A stretch of DNA of 64,000 nt from the NCBI GenBank assembly GCA_026018925.1, contig JAKSZU010000011.1:9382485-9446484 (forward strand), in the 5' to 3' direction. Below the pieces are notes generated by a model. That model made no database searches. It was not told the origin of the DNA and worked only from the letters and a program-made list of their open reading frames with translations. Position 1 is the first letter of the stretch. Each line of letters starts with the position of its first letter. Origin of the DNA: Tupaia tana. Taxonomy: Eukaryota > Chordata > Mammalia > Scandentia > Tupaiidae. Positions 22,678-33,384 of this stretch are shown in pieces. The translations under genes and the position numbers were made by a program.

Positions 22678-23053
22678 GTGTTATGGGACTGAATTGTGCT
22701 CCCCCAAATTCACAGATTAAAATTCCAATTCCCAATACCTCAAAATACAGTATTTGGAAATAAGTTTCTAAAGAAGTGATTACATTAAAGTGAGGTCCTT
22801 GTTGGGGACTTCTTTCAATATACCTGATGTCCTCATAAGAAGAGAGACACCAGGGACACATGTGCATAGAGAAAGGATTGTGTGAAGAACAGTCCTCTGC
22901 AAACCAAGGAGAGAGGCCTCAGGGAAACCAGGTCTGCTGGCACTTTGGTCTTGGACTTCCAGTTTTTGTAACTATGGAAAAATTAATATCTATTGTTCAA
23001 GCAACCAAGTCTAAGGCATTTTTTATGGCAGCCTTAAAAACTGTTACACCTTG
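22678..23053 (+). mobile_element. MLT1-type MaLR solo LTR
   Basis: Starts TGTTATGGGACTGAATTGTG and ends GGCAGCCTTAAAAACTGTTA. It has the internal order usual for MLT1 LTRs: GTCCTCATAAGAAGAGAGA, GGACTTCCAGTTTTTG, ATATCTATTGTTCAAGC. About 376 bp, inserted in the old sense L1. Confidence 0.85.
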
Positions 23054-23368
23054 ACAACAAAGCCAGAAAAATATGCTACAACTAAGAAAAATTAAATACA
23101 ACACAACTTATGAATGTAGATACAAAAATATTTAATGAAATGTTAGCAAACTGAATCTAACAGCATATTTTAAAAAGTGTACACCATGACTCAGTGAGAT
23201 TTATCCCAGGAATTCGAGGGTGATTCAACATAAGGAAAAATCTATGTAACACATCAAATTGATAGAAAAGAGGGAGATAGAACTAATGGAATCACATGAT
23301 GATATCAATTAATACAGATAAAGCATATGATAAACCCCAATAATCTTTTGTGATTAAAAGAGAACGAA

Positions 23369-23638
23369 GGAACCGGCAGTTGGCATAATGACTGTCGCTG
23401 GACTCCCATGTAGTCGACTACGGTTTGAGTCCAGATCTGGTAGCTTAAACTCACACTGGGCACATGTGCTTGCATGCCCAAGATCCCAGGAGAAGAATGG
23501 AGGAGAAGGGATTGAGGTGTGGCCACCCCCCTGGGGGGTGATTTCTCACTTTCTGTCTCTCTGTTTCTCTCTGTCTTTCTCGCAAGCGCACGCACCCTAT
23601 AGCAAAAACCTCTCAAAAAAAAAAAAAAAAAAAAAAAA
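23369..23638 (+). mobile_element. SINE-A copy
   Basis: Sense SINE-A from GGAACCGGCAGTTGGC to CCCTATAGCAAAAACCTCTC plus a 22-A tail that runs into GAAA/CAAA repeats. Confidence 0.9.
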
Positions 23639-24904
23639 GAAAGAAAGAAAAACAAACAAAAACAAACAAACAAAAAAGTGAATGAAATAAAATATAAAAC
23701 ATTCTTAACATGATAACAGCATTTATGAAAAACCTATAGTTATAATTTTCAATGGTGAAAGGGAAAGTTTTTTTCTAAGATCAGAAACAAGATAAGCATG
23801 CCAACTGGCATCACTGCTATTCAGCTTTGTACTGGAAGTTCTAGATAGACTGAGTAGACAAGAAAAATAAATGAAAAGCATTAAAGTTGGAAAGTTGGAA
23901 TAGAGAAATAAAACTATCTGTATTCAAGATATGATATTATATATAAGAATATGACAAGTAATTCACACAAAAAAAACTATATGAGTTACAAACTGCTAAA
24001 TAAATTCAGCAAAATGTCTGGGTACAACATACAAAAATCAGTTGTGTTTTTATATATTAGTAAAACAAACAAACAAAAAGTCTCATTTACTGTAGTACCC
24101 CCCCAAAATAAAACATTTAGGAATAAATTTAACCGAGATGATTAAAAGCTTGTAGACTAATAGCTATAAAACATTGCTAAAAGAAATTTTGAAAGGCCTA
24201 AATAAATGGAAAGAGCTTCCATGTTCATGGATTTTAAGATCTGATATTATTAAGAGGACAATTCTACTCAAAGAGTTACACAGATTCAATGCAATCCTTA
24301 GTAAAATTTAAATAGCCTTTGTGACAGAAATGGAAAAATTGACCCTCAAATTTTTCTGGAATTGCTAGAGGTCTTGAATAGTCAAAATAATGTTGGCAAA
24401 GAAAAACAAAGTAGGAAGACTAACACTTCCAGATTTCAAACTTATTACAAAGCTTCAATAATCAAAACAGTGTGATCCTTGCATGAAGGTAGAATGTAAA
24501 ACCTACCAAATAGAATAGAGAGTAGAAATAAATGTATATATCTATCACCAAATGATATTCCACAATAATGCCAAGATCATTCTGATGAGGAAATAATAGT
24601 CTCTTTCACAAAATGCTAAAAGAAAAATTACTCTAAAATGATTAATGAGATAAATATTACATTAAGACTAAAATGATAAAACCTTTAAAAGAAAACAGAA
24701 AGCTAAGTCTACATGATCTTGGACTTAGCAATGGGTTCTTATATGTGACACAGAAAAAATATGCAACAAAAGAAAAAACAGATAAACTGGACTTTACTAA
24801 ATTTTTTTAAAAATGTTAATTCCAGAACATTATCAAGAAACTGAAAAGACAATCTACAGAATAGAAGAAAATATTTTAAAATCAAGTACCTGATAAAAAT
24901 CTAG

Positions 24905-25145
24905 CATTCAGAGCTCAGTAGCTAAAGAGCAGGATCCTGCCTGGCTGAATCCCACTGTTGTCTGAATTCTAGATCCCACGGGTTGAAAAACACACTAGGT
25001 GCGTCTAAAATCCTGATGGGAAGGAAGAATAGAGGGAAGGATATTGCAATGTGACCGTTTCTCTCTCTCTTTTTCTCTCCCTCCCTCTCTCTCTCCCCCT
25101 GTCTCTGGTAAGTGTTCATGGTCTCTGGCATTAAAAAACAAGTCT
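24905..25145 (+). mobile_element. SINE-B copy
   Basis: Decayed head, GGTTGAAAAACACACTAGG body, a long CT-rich stretch (25056-25107) and an A-rich end. Confidence 0.65.
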
Positions 25146-25528
25146 ACTAATCAAAAATAATAAAAAAAACTCATACCTCAACAGCAAAAAAAGAAACAGT
25201 TCAATGGGTAAAGGACTTCAATAGACATTTCTCTAAAGATATCCAAATGGCCAAAAAAGCATAAGAAAAGATAGTCAACATCTTCAAATCATAGAGTCAT
25301 TATGCAAAATCTCAGTGAGATACCATTTCATATCCTCCAAGATGTTGATAATTAAAAAAAAAAAAGAAGAAAAAGAAAAAACAATCTGCAAGTGTGGAAG
25401 AAGATATGGAGAAATTGAAATCCTTTACATTGACAGTGGGAAAATAAATAGGTACACAGCCATGTTTTAGTTTCTCCAAAGTTAAATATAGAATTGCTGT
25501 AGGACCCAGCAATTCCACTCTACGTATA

Positions 25529-25533
25529 TATAC

Positions 25534-25566
<33 letters not shown>

Positions 25567-25615
25567 AAGAAAGAAAGAAAGAAAACTGCTACTAAAAATA
25601 AATAAATAAATAAAT
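25529..25615. repeat. Poly-A, (GAAA)n and (AATA)n low-complexity tract
   Basis: Adjacent A36, GAAA and AAATA repeats inside the old sense L1. Confidence 0.9.
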
Positions 25616-26079
25616 GAGCATGCACACTCACGTCAGCACTATTCATGGTGCCCCAAATGTATAAACAGCCCAAAAGTCTATCAATTGATGAATGGAAAAA
25701 GACATTTTAGTTATACAATGGACTATTATTTGGCCTTAAAAAGAAATGCAGTACTGATATTTGCTACAGTAGAGAGGAACCTCAGAAGCATGCTAAATGA
25801 AAGAAGAGGGACAAAAGTGTTACATATTGTGTGGTGTCATTTATATGAAATATTTAGACCAGGTTAATGCAGAGAAATAAAAAGCCAATGAATGGCTACC
25901 AGGAGCTGGGGAAAGGGCAGCTGGGAGAAACTGCTTACTTGGCATGGGGCTCTGTTTTGGGATCATGAAAATGTTCAGGAACAAGGTAGAGGTGGTTGCA
26001 CAATACTGTAAATGCACTAAATGTCACTGATTATTCAATAAAGTGGTAAATTTTATGTTGTACAAATTTTAGCTTGTTT

Positions 26080-27615
26080 TTGTTTCTGTTTTTGTTTTGT
26101 TTTTAGAATTGCAAACATTGTAGATGCAGGATATGTGTTTAGTCATAGCTTGTTCCTGCTTTTTCTGTCCAATACAGGAAAGACAAATAAAACAAAACAC
26201 TATGTAGAACATTAACCACTTTTTTAAAAAAACATTTAGTTATTTATCTATTTATTTGTTGTGATTTTCAAGCTGCTGGGTCCTGGACTTGAACCATGGT
26301 GGGATTCTAGCACTGTAACCATCACACCATCTGCTGGCCCCATCTAACTGTTTTTTTTTTTTCTTTCTTTCTTTTTTTTTTTTTTAACTAGAGAAAAGAA
26401 GAAAGGGGGAAGAAGGTAGGAAAGGAAAACAAAGGAGAGAGGGGAGGAGCAGGCACGGAGGGAGGGAGAGAGGTACAGATGGCCCAAATCAGCACACTTT
26501 TGTAAGGTGGTCAGGGTTAAGCACATGTTCCAACTTAAATAGAATTATACCATCGTTAGTGATCACCCAGAAACAGGAAATGTTACACTCATAACTAGGG
26601 TGACTTGGCCAAACAGAGCTTTGTCACTAGTCATACCGTCTAAAACTGAGCTCAAAATTTTCCCATTCTTTCCAAAATTCAGCAAAAGGAAAGTCTAGAA
26701 CCTTCATTGTAGTTCCCAATTCTATGACTTGATCATTTTCAGATGTTTAAACTACAGAAATGAAAACTCACTCTTTATTTGATATCTGTCCAGGCTTACC
26801 CACATACATCATATCTATTTTTAAAAAGACTAGGAGGGTTTGCTGGGGGGCCCTTGATAGTTTGTAATAGAGAGCCAAATATTAAATATTTACCTTGCAA
26901 AAGGTTCCGACTTTAGGTATTGGTTAAACAGTGAGATTCTTGAGCTGGCACACTGGGAAAAGGTCTTATATGATGGAAAAATCCATTCACTTCCACCTGG
27001 TGACATCTGCCAGGCCAGAGGTGGCATTTAAATGAGTAGGTCCAGAGACCAGTTTCCAATACACAGGGGCTCTGTAGAATGGAACAGTATGCAAACAGCC
27101 TTCAGCAAAGAGCTTTGGACAGGAGCCCAGAGCTGGAACCTCCCCACTGTGGGGTCAGAGTATATTTTCAGATAAGCACTTTATATTAGGTCTAAGGGGA
27201 ATACTTATATAAACGTGGCTGCCTGAAATCAAACAGGACATCACCAGCCTTCCATGAAAAAGGTGGTCTCTAAAAGAACCAAGACGACAAGGACAGAGAG
27301 TCCCATTCATTAATTTCTCAAGCGTCCAACTAAAAGGGGAATAAAATCAGGAGTTAACTTTTGTGTGTTAAATTTGTGTGTGAAATAGAGTTAAAGAATT
27401 TATTACAATGTTTTCTCCCTCATCATGGGATTACCAACATCCACGCTAGTTTCAAATTCTGACAGGGATACCTGGATTTACATATAAAGAGAGAAGTTAT
27501 AGACACAGTCTTCTTTCACTGCAGACGTACGTGCCAGTGGTCTGTGAGCACCAACATTTAGAGACTACATCCACAGTGACAAGATTTAAAAGAGTTTCAC
27601 CGAAAAATGAAATTA
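26080..27615. other. Unassigned DNA with one SINE fragment
   Basis: Apart from the SINE piece at 26222-26341 and a GA-rich antisense stretch (26390-26475), I recognise no repeat family and no coding signal. It is one of the larger stretches that may be unique host sequence. Confidence 0.4.
26222..26341 (-). mobile_element. SINE fragment (head region)
   Basis: Antisense SINE with a TTTATCTATTTATTTG tail, TGATTTTCAAGCTGCTGGG and head end CATCTGCTGGCCCC. The GA-rich middle is missing. Confidence 0.65.
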
Positions 27616-27617
27616 CT

Positions 27618-27841
27618 TGGGCCAGCCCGTGGCTTGGTGGTTAAGTCAGCTGAATCCCACCTGGCCTACTACAGGATTTAAGTCCCAGCAGCTTGAGAAC
27701 ATGTGCATGTATGCAGGTACAAAATTTCCCCCCGGGGGGGATCGGGTTTCCCTCTCTCTGTCTCTTTTCCTTCTCTCTGTCTCTCTGTCTCTTTCTGGTG
27801 AACGCTTGCTCTCTCTGGGGAAAAAAAAACAAACAAACAAG
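27618..27841 (+). mobile_element. SINE-B copy
   Basis: From TTGGGCCAGCCCGTGGCTTG through CCCAGCAGCTTGAGAACATG, a CT-rich stretch and GGGGAAAAAAAAAC. Its A-tail lies against the next SINE's TSD. Confidence 0.8.
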
Positions 27842-27855
27842 ATTTTCCAGTACAG

Positions 27856-28120
27856 GGACCAGCAGTTAGCGTAATGGCTATGTCTCTGAACTCCTGTGTG
27901 GCTGACCACAGTTCGAGTCCCGGACCCAGTGGCTTAAACTCACACCGGGCGCGTGTGCGTGCATGCCCAAGATCCCGAGAGGAGAATGGAGGAGAAGGGA
28001 TTGTGGTGTGGCTATCCCCCCTGGGGGTGATTTCTCGCTTTCTATCTCTCTGTCTCTCTCTGTCTTTCTGGCGAGCACACGCTCTCTACAGCAAAACCTC
28101 TAATTAAAAAAAAAATTTTT
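27856..28120 (+). mobile_element. SINE-A copy with near-perfect pol III B box and TSD
   Basis: Starts GGGACCAGCAGTTAGCGTAA. The A-box-like TTAGCGTAATGG and the B box GTTCGAGTCC are spaced as in a tRNA promoter. TSD TTTTCCAGTACA at 27843-27854 and 28123-28134. It ends CAGCAAAACCTCTAATT. Confidence 0.9.
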
Positions 28121-28229
28121 TTTTTTCCAGTACATTTATTTCTCATTGTGCCTCAGGTTACCTCAACAGGAGCAAATTAATTGCCTGACCCATTTGGTAT
28201 CATTGGGGACAGCTTTAAATGTAACATAT

Positions 28230-28480
28230 TAAACAATTTTAGAATTACCTGTTCTTTTCATTTTCTTTGGTGTGGTCTTAATTATTTTTTGTGGTATCAT
28301 TTAAGAGTTTGATTGCTGGGTTGTATACTAAGGGCATGTTTCATTTTTAGAAAAGCCAAACTATTTTCTAGATTGGTTCTACTACTCTACATTCTCACTT
28401 GCACTATGTGAAAGGCTGCACCATAACTGAAAATATCAAATATGGTATGCCTTCTTCCATTATCCCATATCAGTTTGGAA
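28230..28480 (-). mobile_element. Old antisense L1 fragment
   Basis: GATTGCTGGGTTGTATACTA and CTACATTCTCACTTGCAC correspond to the antisense ORF2 C-terminal region of old L1s. Confidence 0.55.
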
Positions 28481-28589
28481 TAGTATAGCTAGATTTAACT
28501 TGCTATTACTCTGTTATCTCCTTTACATTAATCTTGTCTAATAAGCATTTTCTAAAGTTTGACTCAAAAGATTTGGTTAAAAAAACCTT

Positions 28590-28624
28590 TCCTCGTTTTT
28601 CTTTTCTTTTCTTTTTTCTTTTCT

Positions 28625-28666
<42 letters not shown>

Positions 28667-28857
28667 TCTCTTTCTTTCATCTTGCCCTGCAACAGTCCTC
28701 TTCCTCAGTCTCCCATCTGTCATGGTAGGTGTGCATGACTATACCTGGCTCTTTTTTTTAGATAGTTTTGCTATATGTCCAGGCCAGCCTTGAACTCATG
28801 ATCCTCTTTCTCAGTGTCTCTAGTTACTGTAATAGATCCCAGGCACATTCCATCGAG
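28590..28857 (-). mobile_element. 7SL RNA-derived dimeric SINE (Alu/B1-like)
   Basis: In antisense, one unit (about 28858-28765) reads like a 7SL-derived monomer: GATCATGAGTTCAAGGCTGG followed by CCTGGACATATAGCAAAACT. An A-rich linker follows, then a second unit beginning AGCCAGGTATAGTCATGCAC with GGGAGACTGAGGAAGAGGA. The tail is GA-rich (28633-28672 in plus-strand CT form). 7SL-derived SINEs are known only from Euarchontoglires. The copy is strongly diverged. Confidence 0.7.
28633..28672. repeat. (CT)n microsatellite
   Basis: Nearly pure CT repeat forming the tail of the antisense 7SL-derived SINE. Confidence 0.9.
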
Positions 28858-28859
28858 CC

Positions 28860-29320
28860 TAGACTTTAGGTTGGACCAGGAATTTAACCTGGGCCTCCCA
28901 TGTGGTCCCAGCCTGCAGAGCACATTGTTTTGGTTCTTTAATGTCCCAAGTCATCAGACTACAGAACGCATGTAAGATGCTCCCAGAGTAAGAGCCACCT
29001 TCTATGGAAGAAAGCCATTCAACGCCCACTGGAATGATGGCGATGCTATTTCTGTGACCCTGCCCTAGGACACTGTCTTGATTCACCACTTACCTTTAAG
29101 CACCGAATGTATTTTTCCAACACTTAGATCTGTTGTCAGTTTTCACAACTTTCTATTACCAACGTCTGATCTGAACTAAATTTTGGCAAGTAGCTCCGCC
29201 GGTCTCCTAATGTGAACTTTTGTTGCTGATGCTGTTTCTAGGAAGAATTAAATACCTAAATTATGGCTATATTATGATAACTTGGTTGCAAGATCCCGTT
29301 ATTGTCTTGGTGTATGCTTT
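28860..29320. other. Unassigned non-coding DNA
   Basis: No recognised family. A minus-strand frame at 28859-29089 (76 codons) shows no domain. Confidence 0.35.
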
Positions 29321-29547
29321 ACGCTTCATTTAAAAACACATTTTGAAAGCATTATAGATTAACAGGAAGTTGCTATAGTAGTGCACAGAGTTCAGTAGCA
29401 CCTTTGACTGAGCCGTGCATGGCGACATCTTGTATGATGACTAGCACAATACCGAAACTAGGAAATTGTCAATGGTACAGTATCATTAAGAAGACTACAG
29501 ACCTTACCCAGTTTTTGCCAATTTTACATGAGCTAATCTCTCCCTCT

Positions 29548-29549
<2 letters not shown>

Positions 29550-29581
<32 letters not shown>
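29550..29581. repeat. (GT)n microsatellite
   Basis: About 16 GT units preceded by a short CT run, within the antisense L1. Confidence 0.95.
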
Positions 29582-29583
<2 letters not shown>

Positions 29584-30332
29584 TTCTAGGCAATTTGATC
29601 TCACATATAGATTTGGGCAACCACCACTGTAAACAATATAACAATATATAGAACAGTCAACCACTGCAAAGGAACTGCCTCGTGGTATCCCTTCATAGTC
29701 GCTTCCACTCTCACCGCCCCCCAATCTAGTCTCTGCACCCTGGGAATCACAAATCTGTCCATCTTTGTAGTTTTGCCCTGTTGAGAATGTTCTATCAGTG
29801 GAATCAGACAGTATAATCTTAGAGATTGGCTGTTATCACTGAGCACGATGCCCTCGAGAATCATCTATGTTGTTTCACGTATCAATGGTTCCCTTGTTTT
29901 TATTCCTGAATCGTATTACATTGTATGAATGTCTCAAACTTTATTTAACCATTCACTTGGTAAAGGACACAAATGTGTCATTTTCACATTTTGACTATTA
30001 TGAATAAAGCTGCTGTGAACATTTGTGTACAAGTTCTTTTGTGAACATAGTTTTCATTTCTCTGGGATAAATGCCTGAGAGTGTGAGTGCTGGGTTGTGT
30101 AGTGCATGTTTGCTCTGATAAGAAACTGCCAAGCTATTTTCCATAGTGGCTGTGCCATTTTTACGTTCTGCCAGCAGCGCCTGAGTGATACAGTTTCTGT
30201 ATGTCTTCACAAGCATTTAGTATAATCGCTACTTTTAATTTCGGTTGTTGTAGCAGGTGTGCAATGATACGTTATCATGGCTTTAATTTGCAATTCCCTA
30301 ATGGCTAATGATATTGCACATTCTTTTCATTT

Positions 30333-30565
30333 TTCAGTTTATTTTATTTCTTTCAAGAGCGAGAGAGAGAAAGGTAAGCACCCTTGTCAATATCTCAGCC
30401 ATCGTGCAAGAGCCCCTTCCTCTGGCTCTCCAGCTAGTTAGGATATTGGGTATACGTGTACCTAATGTATTTCAGATTGACCCAGGATCCAAACCCATAG
30501 TCAGCCCTGTGGCTTCCCGCATTGCAGATCAGTATGCTGCTCCCTGCTCTACCAGGCTGCGCCAG
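30333..30565 (-). mobile_element. Diverged SINE (B/D-like)
   Basis: Antisense: TTTATTTCTTTCAAGAGCGA, CTCCAGCTAGTTAGGATATT, ACCCAGGATCCAAACCCATA (decayed B box). Inserted in the old antisense L1. Confidence 0.6.
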
Positions 30566-30646
30566 ATGTTAAACATTTTTTCCTGAGCTTCTTTGCCTTC
30601 CATATCTCCTCTTCCATGAAATATCTGTTTATACTTGTAACATGAA

Positions 30647-31008
30647 CTGCCATAGCAAAGTACTGTAGACTGGATGGTTTCAATAACAGAAACAGAGATT
30701 TCCACTGGTCTGGAGGTTGGAAGTCCAAGAACAAGGTGTCAGAAAGCTTGGTTTCTTCCAAGGCCTCTCATTTTTCCTTATGTTTGGCGATCTTGCTGCG
30801 TCCTCACGTGGTCTGTCCTCTGTGTGTCACTAGGGTCTCTCACATAGCCTAATCTCTTCTTATGAGGATGTCGTGACATTAATGATTTCATTTTAACTTA
30901 ATCATCTCTTTAAAAACCCTGTCTCCAATATAGCCACATTCTGAGATGCTGGTGGTTATGACTTCTACATATGAATTTGGGAGGGGGACATAAGTCTATC
31001 CTTAACAA
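30647..31008 (-). mobile_element. MLT1-type MaLR solo LTR
   Basis: Antisense order matches MLT1: GGAAGTCCAAGAACAAGGTG, CTAATCTCTTCTTATGAGGA, AACCCTGTCTCCAATATAGC, GACTTCTACATATGAATTTG. About 360 bp inside the antisense L1. Confidence 0.85.
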
Positions 31009-31021
31009 TATCTTTAATTTT

Positions 31022-31219
31022 ATTTTTTTAAAGAATTATTTTATTTAACTTTATTTATCTATTCATTTGTTTATTTTAATTTGACTAGAGAGGGACAGAG
31101 TGAGAGAGCAAGGAGAGAGAGAGGGAAAGTGAGAAAGCTAGCCACCAAGTCTGGGACTTGAACCATAGTAGGCCATGTGGGAGTCCAGTGCCTTTAACCA
31201 CCATGCATCTTCTGGCCCC
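31022..31219 (-). mobile_element. SINE-C copy
   Basis: Antisense: TTTAAAGAATTATTTTATTT tail, AATTTGACTAGAGAGGGACA, head ending CATCTTCTGGCCCC. The host sequence CAATATCTTTAATTTT occurs at 31006-31021 and again at 31440-31455, bracketing both tandem SINE-C copies. Confidence 0.85.
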
Positions 31220-31230
31220 AATATCATTTT

Positions 31231-31434
31231 AAAAAAATGTTTAAGTATTATTTTATTTAACTTTATTTATTATTTATTTATTTCTTTATTTAAATTTGAC
31301 CAGAGAGGGACAGAAGTGAGAGAGCGAGTGAGAGAGAGAGTGTGAGAAACCAAGTGGCCAGGTCTGGGACTTGAACCACGATTGACCATGTGGGAGTCCA
31401 GCATTCTTAACCACCACACCACTTGCAGGCCCCA
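31231..31434 (-). mobile_element. SINE-C copy (tandem neighbour)
   Basis: Antisense: A-run, AAGTATTATTTTATTTAACT tail, AATTTGACCAGAGAGGGACA, head ending CACTTGCAGGCCCC. It lies directly after the SINE-C at 31022. Confidence 0.85.
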
Positions 31435-31516
31435 TGGCCGCAATATCTTTAATTTTCTAATTATATTGCTATTTGTTTATTTGCTTTCTTGCTAAGTGTT
31501 GAAAGTTCTTTATATA

Positions 31517-31732
31517 GGCCCAACCAGACGGTGCATTGATAATGCAATAAATGCTCCACCATGTTGGACCCCCATGGAAAGGTCCTGTATTTGTGTCTTG
31601 AGGCTTTCCTGTACACGCCAGGCATGCCCATGCCTAGGATCCTAGCTGACTGAGGCTCGGGGTAGATCATGGCATGAAGACCCTGTTAGGGATAACTGTC
31701 TCTCTCTCTCTTCCTGAAGATATTTTTTAAAA
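31517..31732 (+). mobile_element. SINE-D copy
   Basis: Head CCCAACCAGACGGTGCATTG, GCATGCCCATGCCTAGGATC, GATCATGGCATGAAGACCCT, CT stretch and A-rich end. It defines the SINE-D body well. Confidence 0.75.
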
Positions 31733-32095
31733 ATTGTGTATTGGGGACAGAAATAATTTCCTGACTATGTATGAGTTAGCAGATATTTTCTCTCAGTCTC
31801 TACCTTGTCTTTTTATTCTCTTAGTAGGGTATTTCTTGGTTTTAAATTCTGAAGAAATGCAATTTACCCATTTTTTTCCCTTTATAAATTGTGCTATTGG
31901 TGTCATGTTTAAAAACTCTGTGCCTTAGGTTCACTTGTATCATTATGTCCTTTGTCATTTCAAAACTTTCCATAAGGAGCAAGTATACTACGATATACCG
32001 CCGTTTCTAATGACCTGTTATATCAGACAGGATCTCCTGTATGAAATCCCAGGTGAAGAACAACTTGTAGAACAATGTGTCTCAAACTTTAATGT

Positions 32096-32357
32096 GGGGA
32101 CCAGCAATTAGCGTAATGGCTATGTCGCTGGACTCCCACGTAGTCGACCGCGGTTTGAGTCCCGGACCTGGCGGCTTACACTCATGCCGGGCGCATGTGT
32201 GTGTGTGCCCAAGATCCCGAGAGGAGAATGGAGGAGAAGTGATTGCGGCATGGCCATCCCTCCTGGGGGGTGATGTCTCGCTTTCTGTCTCTCTGTCTCT
32301 CTCTGTCTGTCTGGCAAGTGCACACGCCCTATAGCAAAAACCTCTCCAAAAAAAAAA
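32096..32357 (+). mobile_element. Young SINE-A copy with TSD
   Basis: Starts GGGGACCAGCAATTAGCGTA and ends CCCTATAGCAAAAACCTCTC plus poly-A. Exact TSD AAACTTTAATGTG at 32084-32096 and 32355-32367. Most CpGs are retained. Confidence 0.93.
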
Positions 32358-32367
32358 CTTTAATGTG

Positions 32368-32664
32368 TATACAATCACCTGCACTCTTGTTAAAATGCAG
32401 ATTCTGATTCAGTAGGTCTGAGGTCAGCTGGAGCTTCTTCATCCCTAACAAGCTTCCCTATTGATGCTGAGGCTGAGGAGACAAGGACCACACTTTCAGC
32501 AGCAGTGTTTTAGAACTCATCCTCCCTCTGACACCTGATCATGGTGACAAATCGAGTCTTCTTTTTCAATAGGGAAAAGAAGACCTCCATTCAAAGAGTT
32601 GGTATAATACATTGGTTGACTTATGTTTGGTATTCTTGTTTCTTTTATCTCTAGTTATTATTGC
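32368..32664. other. Unassigned DNA between two SINEs
   Basis: About 300 bp, possibly MIR/L2-age sequence (CAGATTCTGATTCAGTAGGT is a common ancient-repeat motif). No gene was seen. Confidence 0.35.
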
Positions 32665-32679
32665 AGTAAATACATTCTT

Positions 32680-32948
32680 TTTTTTTTCTTTTTTTTGGAG
32701 AGGTTTTTTGCTATAGGGTGTGTGTGCTCACCAGAAAGACAGAGAGAGACAGAGAGACAGAAAGTGAGAAATCACACCCCAGGGGGGATGGCCATGCCGC
32801 AATCCCTTCTTCTCCATTCTCCTCTTGGGATCTTGGGCATGCACGCACACGCGACTGGCGTGAGTTTAAGCCACCGGGTCCGGGACTCGAACCATGGTCA
32901 ACTACATGGGAGTCCAGCGACATAGCCATTACACTAACTGCTGGTCCC
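32680..32948 (-). mobile_element. Young SINE-A copy with TSD
   Basis: T-run, GAGAGGTTTTTTGCTATAGG, end CTGCTGGTCCC. Exact 15-bp TSD AGTAAATACATTCTT at 32665-32679 and 32949-32963. With the copy at 32096 it forms an inverted pair. Confidence 0.93.
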
Positions 32949-33157
32949 AGTAAATACATTCTTGTAAATTTTCTCAAGACCTTTCTAAAACAAAAATATA
33001 CACAAAATAAATAAGTAAATGTGGAAAGAGATTTTTGTCATGCATACTCAGAAAGAGATTCAGTCCATTGTGTTTACTCTCAACTTGTTGAAACCAGTGT
33101 TCCTAGGGTACATTGTAAATGAAGAAAACGTTACTTTGTACATACAAGAAAATTTGG

Positions 33158-33382
33158 GGGCTGGACAGTAGCATCCATGTGGAAAGATGGGTTTGTGTCC
33201 AGAGACTCCCCTAAAGTGTTCATTGAACATTACCTGTGCCCGTAACTAGGGATTAGATGATGCTGCGGGTGGATCATGACTTGAGGATCTTATTGGGGAT
33301 ACCTACCTCTCTCTCTTTATCTCTCTCTCTCTCTTTTGCACTAACCTTCTCTTGCTTATGAGAGAAAGAAATAAAACTTACA
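33158..33382 (+). mobile_element. SINE-D copy
   Basis: Head GGGGGCTGGACAGTAGCATC, GTGTCCAGAGACTCCCCTAA, GTGGATCATGACTTGAGGAT, CT stretch, GAAAGAAATAAAACTTAC tail. Confidence 0.7.
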
Positions 33383-33384
33383 CA

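Larger units (their letters stand above)
21730..26075 (+). mobile_element. Old sense L1 (ORF2 to 3' UTR), interrupted by SINEs and an MLT1 LTR
   Basis: Decayed L1 ORF2 runs from about 21730 (YANKLGNLYKMHKFLEP-like) through the RT region (23150-23350, 23690-24150). It reaches the C-terminal part near 25600-25870 (a YTMDYYLALKRNAV frame is still readable) and the 3' UTR ending near 26075. Insertions at 22058, 22389, 22678, 23369 and 24905 split it. No frame is open over any distance. It is clearly older than the L1 at 14921. Confidence 0.75.
29330..32000 (-). mobile_element. Old antisense L1 interrupted by at least five insertions
   Basis: Antisense L1 3' UTR and ORF2 C-terminal sequence runs from 29330 (3' UTR) through 29870-30330. 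It continues at 30566-30640, 31440-31515 and 31735-32000, where AGATATTTTCTCTCAGTCTC is a typical antisense ORF2 landmark. Insertions are a SINE (30333), an MLT1 LTR (30647), two SINE-C copies (31022, 31231) and a SINE-D (31517). A (GT)n microsatellite lies at 29550-29581. Confidence 0.75.

Noticed and set aside
27856-27930. Possible tRNA gene (A box and B box with tRNA spacing)
   Set aside because: It is the head of a SINE-A with TSDs and a downstream body. The acceptor and anticodon stems do not pair as in a functional tRNA, and the same head recurs many times.
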